Below, one piece after another: positions 41,748-48,850 of a stretch of 64,000 bases of DNA; the first letter of the stretch is position 1; every line of letters starts with the position of its first letter. The translations under genes were made by a program, and so were the position numbers. Location: positions 6,634,001 through 6,698,000 of the forward strand of contig NZ_CP107852.1 of the NCBI RefSeq assembly GCF_036346875.1, written 5' to 3'. Below the pieces are notes generated by a model. That model saw nothing but the letters and a program-made list of their open reading frames with translations. It made no database searches and was not told where the DNA came from. Source of the DNA: Nocardia sp. NBC_00508 (lineage in GTDB: Bacteria; Actinomycetota; Actinomycetes; Mycobacteriales; Mycobacteriaceae).

Positions 41748-42687
41748 CCGTTCCGCCGGTGCGCACCGGCCTCGATTCCTCCACCAGGCGCACGCCCTCG
41801 GCCACGAGCATGGCCCGGACCATGCCGCGGAAATCCACCGATGGACGCCACCCGGTCCGCTCGCGCAGCCTCGTCGCATCGCCCACCAGCGGTTGCCTGC
41901 TGCGGGTGAGCACCGAGGTGCGTTCGCGGACATGGTCTTTCCAATCCAGTCCGGCCATGCCGAACGCGGCCGCGCAGAACTGCGCGACCGTATGGTGTTC
42001 GCCGGTGGCGACGACGAACTCGTCCGGCTCGTCGAGGGCCAGAATCCTGGTCATCGCCTCGACGTAGTCCGGCGCGTATCCCCAGTCGGCCCCGGTGTCG
42101 AGGCTGCCCACCTCGAGTACGTCGGTCTCGCCCCGCTGGATTCGCGCGACGGCACGCACGATCTTGCGGGTGACGAACTTCTGGGCGCGCAAGGACGATT
42201 CGTGGTTGAACATGATTCCTGCGGCCGCGAATACGCCACGGGCACGGTAAGCGCGGCAGGCCAGCAGGCCCGCCGCTTTGGTCACGCCGTAGATCGAGTC
42301 CGGTCGCAGTCCGCTGTTCTCGTCGCACACCACCGCGCTGCCGGGTCCGTAGACGTGCGAGGAGGCCGCGTAGAACAGGCGGGTGCGGGTGCGGTGGCGC
42401 TCGATCGCTTCCGCGAAATGCTGCACCGGCAGCGTGTTCACCCGGTGCGAGGCGCGCGCCAGCTCGTGCGGGTCGCCGTGGTCGTCTTGCGAGGAGTGCT
42501 GCACCGCCGCCAGCAGATACACCTGCCGGGGGCGTTCGGCCGCGATCAACTGATCGACGGCTGCCGCGTCGGTGATGTCGACGGGGCCGCCGCGGCCGAT
42601 CCGCAGCACCTGCTCACCGCGCGCGGCGAGCAGGTCCGACAACAGTGTGCCGTCCTGCCCTGCCGCGCCCGTGACGACGACGGTCAT
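41740..42687 (-). CDS. GDP-mannose-dehydratase-like SDR (4-ketoreductase/epimerase candidate)
   Basis: Encodes 315 residues of an extended SDR. The Rossmann start VVVTGAAGQDGTLLSDLL, the catalytic YGVTKAAG (YxxxK), and the family-specific MFNHESSLRAQKFVTRKI are close to GDP-mannose 4,6-dehydratase and to Rmd-type GDP-4-keto-6-deoxymannose reductases. Since a complete gmd lies two genes upstream, this one more likely reduces or epimerises the 4-keto-6-deoxysugar. It starts 1 base after the C-methyltransferase stop. A second dehydratase role cannot be excluded. Confidence 0.85.
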   Translation of the reverse strand: MTVVVTGAAGQDGTLLSDLLAARGEQVLRIGRGGPVDITDAAAVDQLIAAERPRQVYLLAAVQHSSQDDHGDPHELARASHRVNTLPVQHFAEAIERHRTRTRLFYAASSHVYGPGSAVVCDENSGLRPDSIYGVTKAAGLLACRAYRARGVFAAAGIMFNHESSLRAQKFVTRKIVRAVARIQRGETDVLEVGSLDTGADWGYAPDYVEAMTRILALDEPDEFVVATGEHHTVAQFCAAAFGMAGLDWKDHVRERTSVLTRSRQPLVGDATRLRERTGWRPSVDFRGMVRAMLVAEGVRLVEESRPVRTGGTDG

Positions 42688-42688
42688 C

Positions 42689-43942
42689 TCACACCACGTC
42701 CAGTTCCGGCAGCGGGAACACCAGCCGCCCCCCGGCGGCGCGGAAGGCGCTTTCCCGCTCGAGCATCATGGCGCGGAAGTGCCAGGGCAGCACGAAGAAC
42801 TGGTCGGGAGCCAGCTCGCGCGCCTGCGCTTCGGACACGATCGGGATGGCGCTGCCGGGGGTGAACTTGCCGAACTTGTCGTCGTTGACCTCCGCGATGC
42901 AGGGCAGGTCCTCCGGCCCGATGCCGCAGTGCTGCAACACCACATTGCCCTTGGTGGAGGCGCCGTAGCCGAGGGTGCGCAGACCGGCCTTGCGGGAGCG
43001 GTCGAAGAAGTCACGGACCTGCTCGCGATGCTCCTCCACGCGTTTGGCGAAATCGGCGTAGGGCTGCGGGGTGTGCAGCCCGAGCGCGGATTCCTCCTGA
43101 CGCATCCGATCCAGCGCGGCGGTGTCGGCGGCGGACGGGGCGCCCCGCTTGCCCAGCGTGAGAGCGAAACTGCCGCCGTTGACGGTGTTGCGCTCCACCT
43201 CGAGCACCACGAATCCGCACCGCCGCGCCATCCATTCGATCTGGTCGAGGGTGTAGTACTCGAGGTGTTCGTGACAGATCGTGTCGTAGGAGGTGGTGGC
43301 CAGCATTGCGGGCAGGTAGCTCTGCTCGAGTACCCAGATGCCGTCGTCGGTGAGGCTGTCGTACACCGCGCGCATGAACTCCAACGGGCTGGGCACGTCG
43401 TAGAACATGGCGATCGAGGTGATCACCTTGGCTCGCCGCCCCTCCAGCACCGATTCGACCAGTTCGCCGGTGAAGTATCCGGTCACCAGCCGCACGTGCG
43501 GCGGATAGAACCGGCGGAACTTCTCCCCCAGCGGGTCGATCCCCACGATGGTCGCCGACCCCTCGGGGTAGGACCGCAGCAACGTCGCGTCGTTGCTGCC
43601 CACGTCGATCACCAGGTCCTGCGGCGTCAAAGCCACTCGCTCCCGGATCCTGCTCACGCGGTGGGCCAGGTGATCGATCATCGATCGATTCAGGCCGGAA
43701 CGGTATCCGTAACCGGGGGAATACATCTCGTCGAAGTCGGCGGTATGGCGCAGCTGCACCAGACCGCATTCCTCGGCGCCGGTGGGCACACAGCGCACCA
43801 GCTCCAAGGGGTATCGCGGCACCGCGGTCGGGTCGGTGGCCGGGAACACCCCGGTCAACGCCATCGTGCCGAGATCGACGACCGTCTCGAGCCGGGTGTT
43901 CCCGCACACCCGGCAGCAATCCACCGCCACTGCTTGTGTCAC
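42689..43942 (-). CDS. NDP-sugar C-methyltransferase (TylC3-type)
   Basis: Encodes 417 residues with the three-part architecture of sugar 3-C-methyltransferases. An N-terminal zinc-binding segment (CCRVCGN then ECGLVQL) is followed by a SAM domain with VIDVGSNDATLL. The catalytic region has EQSYLPAMLATTSYDTICHEHLEYY. A C-terminal domain contains TLGYGASTKGNVVLQ. These enzymes add a methyl branch to a 4-keto-6-deoxy NDP-sugar. GTG 43942 overlaps the gmd stop (GTGA), giving tight coupling to GDP-4-keto-6-deoxymannose formation. The sugar would then be a branched deoxyhexose. Use of a GDP rather than dTDP substrate is inferred only from the neighbour. Confidence 0.86.
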   Translation of the reverse strand: MTQAVAVDCCRVCGNTRLETVVDLGTMALTGVFPATDPTAVPRYPLELVRCVPTGAEECGLVQLRHTADFDEMYSPGYGYRSGLNRSMIDHLAHRVSRIRERVALTPQDLVIDVGSNDATLLRSYPEGSATIVGIDPLGEKFRRFYPPHVRLVTGYFTGELVESVLEGRRAKVITSIAMFYDVPSPLEFMRAVYDSLTDDGIWVLEQSYLPAMLATTSYDTICHEHLEYYTLDQIEWMARRCGFVVLEVERNTVNGGSFALTLGKRGAPSAADTAALDRMRQEESALGLHTPQPYADFAKRVEEHREQVRDFFDRSRKAGLRTLGYGASTKGNVVLQHCGIGPEDLPCIAEVNDDKFGKFTPGSAIPIVSEAQARELAPDQFFVLPWHFRAMMLERESAFRAAGGRLVFPLPELDVV

Positions 43943-44961
43943 GCGTTCTCCATATCGTGGGCGACCATGAGCTCGACAAGTTCGGTGAAGCTCGTGCGGG
44001 GTTCCCACCCGAGCTTCTTTTTCGCCTTGGTCGGGTCACCGGTGAGATGATGCACCTCGGCGGGCCGGAAGTAGGTCGGATCCACCTCGACCAGCACCCG
44101 GGAGGTGCGCCGGTCGATCCCTTTCTCGTCGAGACCTGTTCCTTCCCAGACTAATTCGACGCCGGTGGCGGAGAACGCGGTCTCACAGAGCTCGCGCACG
44201 CTGTGCGTCTCGCCGGTCGCGATCACGTAGTCGTCGGGTTCGGGCTGCTGCAGCATCAGCCACATCGCCTCGACGTACTCTTTGGCGTATCCCCAGTCGC
44301 GGCGGGCGTCCAGGTTGCCGATATAGAGCTTGTCCTGTTTGCCCTGCGCGATGCGCACCGCGCCGCGGGTCACCTTGCGGGTGACGAAAACCTCTCCGCG
44401 CCTGGGTGATTCGTGGTTGAACAGGGTTCCGTTGACGGTATACATCCCGTAGGCCTCGCGGTGGTTCACCGTGATCCAGTATGCGTACAGCTTCGCCACC
44501 GCATACGGCGAGCGCGGATGGAACGGTGTGTCCTCACTCAGCACGACATCGTGCAGGCCGCCGTACAGCTCCGAGGACGAGGCCTGGTAGAACTTGGTCG
44601 CGATGCCGGTCTTGCGGATCGCGTCCAGGATGCGCAGCGTGCCGATCGCGTTGGTCTCGGCGGTGAACTCCGGGATCTGGAACGAGATGTGCACGTGCGA
44701 TTGCGCACCCAGGTTGTAGATCTCCGCCGGTCGCACGTCCTCCAGAATGCGGTTGAGGCTGCTGGAGTCCATGAGATCCCCGTAGTGCAGGAATAACCGG
44801 CGTTGTGAATGCGTATCGGAATACAGGTGGTCAATGCGGTCGGTATTGAAATTCGACGCACGCCTGATAATCCCGTGCACCTCGTATCCTTGCTGCAACA
44901 GGAATTCCGTCAGATAAGACCCGTCCTGGCCGGTGATGCCGGTTATCAAAGCTTTTCTCAT
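43939..44961 (-). CDS. gmd: GDP-mannose 4,6-dehydratase
   Basis: Encodes 340 residues of the SDR that converts GDP-D-mannose to GDP-4-keto-6-deoxy-D-mannose, the entry to GDP-rhamnose, fucose and other deoxysugars. Motifs are ITGITGQDGSYLTEFLL, NLGAQSHVHISF, the catalytic SSSELYG plus YAVAKLYAYW, LFNHESPRRGEVFVTRK, and the end region TYFRPAEVHHLTGDPTKAKKKLGW. Length and motifs are complete. ATG 44961 follows GGAGG. It heads the leftward sugar/tailoring operon and is divergent from the polyprenol-mannose synthase gene, so both GDP-mannose-consuming steps start from one 86-base intergenic region. Confidence 0.96.
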   Translation of the reverse strand: MRKALITGITGQDGSYLTEFLLQQGYEVHGIIRRASNFNTDRIDHLYSDTHSQRRLFLHYGDLMDSSSLNRILEDVRPAEIYNLGAQSHVHISFQIPEFTAETNAIGTLRILDAIRKTGIATKFYQASSSELYGGLHDVVLSEDTPFHPRSPYAVAKLYAYWITVNHREAYGMYTVNGTLFNHESPRRGEVFVTRKVTRGAVRIAQGKQDKLYIGNLDARRDWGYAKEYVEAMWLMLQQPEPDDYVIATGETHSVRELCETAFSATGVELVWEGTGLDEKGIDRRTSRVLVEVDPTYFRPAEVHHLTGDPTKAKKKLGWEPRTSFTELVELMVAHDMENA

Positions 44962-45047
44962 CAAACCTCCAACCCTGAGACTAACGGGTCTCGAAAATGG
45001 CGGCAACACCTATCTTTCGGTCGCCGCCGGTACTAAAATTCGATCGC
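44962..45047. promoter_or_regulatory. Divergent promoter region between gmd and the mannose synthase gene
   Basis: On the plus strand TAAAAT (45034-45039) lies 8 bases before ATG 45048, which suggests a leaderless message. On the minus strand TAGTCT (about 44978-44983) could serve gmd with a 20-base leader carrying GGAGG. A dyad GAGAC-N6-GTCTC spans 44977-44992. No regulator gene is adjacent. Confidence 0.4.
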
Positions 45048-45806
45048 ATGAGCGCGGCCTCCGAAAAAACTCTGGTCATGATTCCGACATACAACGAGCG
45101 TCGCAACGTCGGGCCGTTGCTCGCTCAGATCCTGGAACAGGGCACCGATTTCGATGTCCTGTTCGTCGACGACAACTCGCCCGACGGCACCGGTGACATG
45201 CTCGATGAGCTGGCACGACAGCACTCGCCCCGAATCCACGTGCTGCACAGGGCCGGTCGCCAAGGCGTCGGCTCCGCGCATCAGGCCGGTATCCGCTGGG
45301 CTTACGCGCAGGGGTATCAGCACATCATCACGATGGATTCCGATTTCGCGCATCCGCCGTCGTATCTTCCGGCGTTGCGCGCCGCCGCCGACGGTTTCGA
45401 CATCGTCGTCGGCTCGCGATATCTGAAAGAGGACAGCCTGGCCGACTGGACTCCCTTCCGCAAGGTCCTCACCCGGGTCGGGCATTTTCTCACCGTGACA
45501 TTGCTGCGGATGCCCTACGATGCCACCGGTGCGTTCCGATACTACCGTCTGGACGCTGTTCCGGTCACTGCTTTCGATAAGGTCCGCTCGACCGGATACT
45601 CGTTCTTCTTCGAAAGCCTCTACATCCTCAACGCCAACGGTTTCCGGATCGAACAGATACCTATTCACGTGCTCAACCGCACCGCGGGCGCGTCGAAGAT
45701 GCGTACCCGCGACGTGGCGACCAGTGTGCGTTTCCTGTTGGTGCTGTGCGCGGAGAAGTACTTCCGGCCCAGCCGCCATCGCATCAGTTCGCTCGCACAC
45801 CGGTGA
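45048..45806 (+). CDS. Polyprenol-phosphate mannosyltransferase (DPM-like, GT2)
   Basis: Encodes 252 residues of a GT-A family 2 enzyme. Motifs are VMIPTYNERRNVGPLL, FVDDNSPDGTGDML (nucleotide site), VGSAHQAGIRWA, the metal-binding MDSDFAHPP and VVGSRYL. There is no membrane helix, matching the catalytic domain of bacterial dolichol-phosphate-mannose synthases such as Ppm1. It transfers mannose from GDP-mannose to polyprenyl phosphate on the inner face. The ATG at 45048 is preferred. It is the only plus-strand gene in this part, and its 3' end overlaps the convergent SDR gene by 23 bases. A cluster-specific donor supply for the GT87 enzyme is the simplest role. Confidence 0.9.
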   Translation: MSAASEKTLVMIPTYNERRNVGPLLAQILEQGTDFDVLFVDDNSPDGTGDMLDELARQHSPRIHVLHRAGRQGVGSAHQAGIRWAYAQGYQHIITMDSDFAHPPSYLPALRAAADGFDIVVGSRYLKEDSLADWTPFRKVLTRVGHFLTVTLLRMPYDATGAFRYYRLDAVPVTAFDKVRSTGYSFFFESLYILNANGFRIEQIPIHVLNRTAGASKMRTRDVATSVRFLLVLCAEKYFRPSRHRISSLAHR

Positions 45807-46506
45807 CCCTCCCGGCCAGCCAGTCGATCGCCGCCGCCGCCTCCGGCCAATCGGAGCCGGTGGCGGTGACCGGGAACTGGTCGTCCACATAGTCTTTGGC
45901 GAACTCCGAGCGCGAGCCCACGGCATCGCGCACCTCGGCCAGCGTCACCGTGGTGCGCGCGCCCACCTCACGCAGGCCGGTGTCGTCGAGATGCTCGGCG
46001 ACCCAGTCCGCGCACCAGTCCACCGGCGCGAAGCTCTGCCGCGAACGGCCACTGGCGAACACCGGACGGTCGGCGGCCATGTCGGCCAGCACGCCCTTGC
46101 GGTAGTCGCCGCCGTACATCGGCCCGAGCCGGACGACGAAAGTATCCCCGCCGGAACACAATTGCTCGGCCTCCGCGCGATGGCGCCCGTACACGGTGTC
46201 CAGCTGGGTGCGCGCGGAGATGCTGCTGATCTGCACGAACCGGTCCCAGCGCCAGCCCTCACGCAGCAGACGCGTCTTGTCCACGGTCTCCGCGTGGTCG
46301 GCCTCCGGATTGTGCTCGGCCCAGAACCGTTTCGACGGGCAGGCGGCATTGATCAGCACGTCGTAGCCGCCCGCGGTGCGGTGGCGTTCGTGATCGGCGC
46401 GCACCACCGGCACCACCTGCCATCGCGTTTGTTTCCCGAGCGCCTCGACCAGTGCGGCGCCGACGTATCCCGCGGCGCCGACGACGGCCACGTGCAGCCT
46501 GCTCAT
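45784..46506 (-). CDS. NAD(P)-dependent extended SDR, sugar reductase/epimerase candidate
   Basis: Encodes 240 residues, short for an extended SDR. The Rossmann motif VAVVGAAGYVGAALVEAL is followed by VLINAACPSKRFW, FVQISSISARTQLD and the active-site equivalent YGRHRAEAE. There the usual Lys of YxxxK is Arg. A reduced substrate domain follows. It most likely acts as a 4-ketoreductase on the deoxysugar pathway. The changed Lys could lower activity or reflect a special substrate. Its ATG overlaps the stop of a 24-codon mini-ORF (ATGA), and its 3' end overlaps the convergent mannose synthase gene. Confidence 0.78.
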   Translation of the reverse strand: MSRLHVAVVGAAGYVGAALVEALGKQTRWQVVPVVRADHERHRTAGGYDVLINAACPSKRFWAEHNPEADHAETVDKTRLLREGWRWDRFVQISSISARTQLDTVYGRHRAEAEQLCSGGDTFVVRLGPMYGGDYRKGVLADMAADRPVFASGRSRQSFAPVDWCADWVAEHLDDTGLREVGARTTVTLAEVRDAVGSRSEFAKDYVDDQFPVTATGSDWPEAAAAIDWLAGRVTGVRAN

Positions 46507-46577
46507 GCCGTGTCCTCTCGGGCAGGCGCGCAGCCCTGCGGGGTGCGGCGCTGTTGTCTCCGGGCGTGCCCGCTCAT
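46503..46577 (-). other. 24-codon mini-ORF bridging cupin and SDR genes
   Basis: The gap between the cupin gene and the SDR gene is exactly one open frame (MSGHARRQQRRTPQGC at the start, AREDTA at the end). Its ATG overlaps the cupin TGA (ATGA 46574-46577) and its TGA overlaps the SDR ATG (ATGA 46503-46506). It is basic and has no family. The design matches the mini-ORFs at 8880-9187, 10243 and 11405, although the sequence is unrelated. Confidence 0.5.
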
Positions 46578-46990
46578 GGCTGCTTGCCTTCCAAGGTGTG
46601 TGGTAGCGGCGCCACCTGGACGATCGGCGGATCGCACTCGTCCCATGGCTTGGTCAGCATCGCGATGAAGGTCAGCGGCGTGATGGAGTACACCGTGTGC
46701 ATCACCCCGATCGGGGTGCGCGTGCAGATGCCCTTGGACACGTGGATGAACTCCTCCGGGCAGTTCGGATCCTCGTGATCGTCCTTGGTCACCAGCACGC
46801 CGTTGCCCTCGACGAACAGCAGGTACTCGACGAAGTGCGGGTGGTAGTGCAAGCCGCGCACCTTGCCCGGGTGCATGTAGATCAGGTTGAACTCGAGCAG
46901 GGGTTCCGGTGGGACCCACGTGAATATGCCGCCGCGCCCGTCGCGGACGGTGTCGAGATTGCACGACGGAGTGAGAACTTCGACCTTCAT
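46574..46990 (-). CDS. RmlC/WxcM-like cupin (sugar epimerase or isomerase candidate)
   Basis: Encodes 138 residues of a single-domain cupin. GKVRGLHYHPHFVEYLLFVEG carries the His-rich metal or substrate site and the catalytic-type His of RmlC-like proteins. VHVSKGICTRTPIGVMHTVYSITP completes the barrel. Members include dTDP-4-keto-6-deoxyglucose 3,5-epimerases and 3,4-ketoisomerases. Within this set it would epimerise or isomerise the 4-keto-6-deoxysugar. It follows the AT-thioesterase gene by 15 bases and precedes the mini-ORF and SDR by ATGA overlap, so PKS and sugar genes share one message. Confidence 0.82.
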   Translation of the reverse strand: MKVEVLTPSCNLDTVRDGRGGIFTWVPPEPLLEFNLIYMHPGKVRGLHYHPHFVEYLLFVEGNGVLVTKDDHEDPNCPEEFIHVSKGICTRTPIGVMHTVYSITPLTFIAMLTKPWDECDPPIVQVAPLPHTLEGKQP

Positions 46991-47005
46991 TACTGCATCC
47001 CTTCA

Positions 47006-48850
47006 TCAGGCGGGTACCACGTCGGGGCGGACGGCAGTGAGCTTGTCCGCGAGGGAGTCGAGCAGCGCGGCGCGGTGCTCGACGAGGAAGAAGTGACCGC
47101 CGGGCAGCAGCTCGGTGGAGCGCAGTCCCGGCAGGACGTCGCGCCATGCCTCCAGCTGGGTGGTTGCCACCTGGCGGTCGTCGCGGCCGCCGAACAGGTG
47201 GGCCGGGCACGACGGCGCGGCGGCGGGCGCGAATCGGTAGTCGTCGAATATCTCGAAGTCGCTGCGCAGCGCGGGCAGGAACAGCGCCATCACCTCCGGG
47301 GTGTCGCGCACCTCCGGCGGAATGCCGCCGTAATGGCCGACCGCGGAGATGAATTCGTGATCCGGAAGACCCGACAGACGCCCGGGCCGCGGCAGATGCG
47401 GCGCCGCCGCCCCGCCGAGGAACAGCGCCCGCGGCGCGATCCCGGCGGGCAGCCCGCGCGCGACCTCGTAGGCGGTCAGCGCGCCGAGGCTGTGACCGAA
47501 GAAGGCGAACGGCAGATCGGTCAGCGGCAGGACCTGGGTCAGCGCGGCGTCGACCAGATCGGTGAAGCGACGGATCGGCGTCTGCGCCAGATGCCGCTGC
47601 CGGGCGGGCAGCTCGATGACACACAGCTCCACCCAGTCGGGCAGCCGGCGACGCCACGGCGTGTAGGCGGCGGCCTTGCCGCCCGCGAACGGCCAGCAGA
47701 ACAACCGCAGGATCGGCGTTCCCGCGCTCCGGCGGTGAATGGTCAGCACGCCCGTCTCGCCTGAGGGCAGCGTGGCTCGCGCCGGTTCGGCTGCCGTCCG
47801 CGTCGTCGGTGCCGAAATAGCAGGCGCCGCAATGTGTTTCGCTTGGACAATCGGGCTGGTGTCCTCGATCGGGAGCGCGCGCAGATCGCCCACCGTCGCG
47901 ATCCGGGTCACCGGAGCATTCAGGGTCGCGAAGAACTTCGACAGCGGCGCCGACGGACCGATCTCATAACGGCGGGTGCCGGAGCGCAATAGCGCGCGCA
48001 TATTGTCGGTCCAGCGCACCGGAGCGGCGATCTGGCGGACCAGATTCTCGGTGAGCGTCTCGGGCCGATGGAACTCTCCGGTGTAGTTCGAGGTCACCGC
48101 CACGGCGCGGTCGGCGCGCGTGCGCTGCGCGCAGGCGGCGAGATGCTCGGCGAACTCGGCCTCGATCCCCCGCATCCACCGGGAATGGAACGGCGCGCTC
48201 ACCCGCAGCGGGACGAATCGCAGGTCCGGAAGACGCTCGGCGAGGATCGCGCGGGCGCCGGCGACGACATCGGCGGCGCCACTGATGACGAGCTGATCGG
48301 TCGAATTGTCGTTGGCCACTTCGGCGCCCGCCGCGGCCACCAGCTCGGCGACCTCGGAGTCGGCGATGTCGGGCAGAATCAGCGCGGCCATCGCCCCCTC
48401 GCCCTCCGGCACCGCGCGCTGCATCAGCGCCCCGCGGGTGCGCACCAGCCGCACCCCGTCGGCGAGGTCGAAGACGCCCGCCGCGACGAGCGCGGCGTAC
48501 TCTCCGAGGCTGTGCCCACCGAAGGCGACCGGCCGCACACCGCATTCGGCCACCAGTACCCGGTAGGCGGCGATCTCCATGGTCAGCACGCACGGCTGGG
48601 TGTACTCCGTGCGGTGCAGCCGCGGATCGCGCTCGGCGCAGATCCGCAGCAGATCCGCACCCACCGCGGCACCGGCCTCGGCGAAGGTGTCTCGCGCGAG
48701 CGGGAATTCGGCGCAGAAGTCCGCGCCCATCCCGGTTCGCTGAGCGCCCTGCCCGGGGAAGACGATGGTGCACTCGGCATGAGCGGCCATGCCCAGCGGA
48801 GCGTGACCACGCGTGACCGCGCCCATGCCGAAAGAGGGTTCCGTGGTCAT
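47006..48850 (-). CDS. trans-Acyltransferase fused to type II thioesterase
   Basis: Encodes 614 residues. Residues 25-325 are a malonyl-type acyltransferase: FPGQGAQ at 31-37, the nucleophile Ser114 in GGHSLGEYAAL, and VSAPFHS with His222, a malonyl-type signature. Residues 370-610 are an alpha/beta-hydrolase type II thioesterase (LFCWPFAGGKAAAYTPWRR, Ser454 in FFGHSLGALTAYE, and a late GGHFFLVEHR His). The AT loads malonyl units onto the carrier domains of the AT-less modules in trans. The thioesterase removes aberrant acyl groups and would edit stalled carriers. ATG 48850 overlaps the PKS stop (ATGA); the long open extension upstream is only the PKS gene in another frame. Confidence 0.95.
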   Translation of the reverse strand: MTTEPSFGMGAVTRGHAPLGMAAHAECTIVFPGQGAQRTGMGADFCAEFPLARDTFAEAGAAVGADLLRICAERDPRLHRTEYTQPCVLTMEIAAYRVLVAECGVRPVAFGGHSLGEYAALVAAGVFDLADGVRLVRTRGALMQRAVPEGEGAMAALILPDIADSEVAELVAAAGAEVANDNSTDQLVISGAADVVAGARAILAERLPDLRFVPLRVSAPFHSRWMRGIEAEFAEHLAACAQRTRADRAVAVTSNYTGEFHRPETLTENLVRQIAAPVRWTDNMRALLRSGTRRYEIGPSAPLSKFFATLNAPVTRIATVGDLRALPIEDTSPIVQAKHIAAPAISAPTTRTAAEPARATLPSGETGVLTIHRRSAGTPILRLFCWPFAGGKAAAYTPWRRRLPDWVELCVIELPARQRHLAQTPIRRFTDLVDAALTQVLPLTDLPFAFFGHSLGALTAYEVARGLPAGIAPRALFLGGAAAPHLPRPGRLSGLPDHEFISAVGHYGGIPPEVRDTPEVMALFLPALRSDFEIFDDYRFAPAAAPSCPAHLFGGRDDRQVATTQLEAWRDVLPGLRSTELLPGGHFFLVEHRAALLDSLADKLTAVRPDVVPA

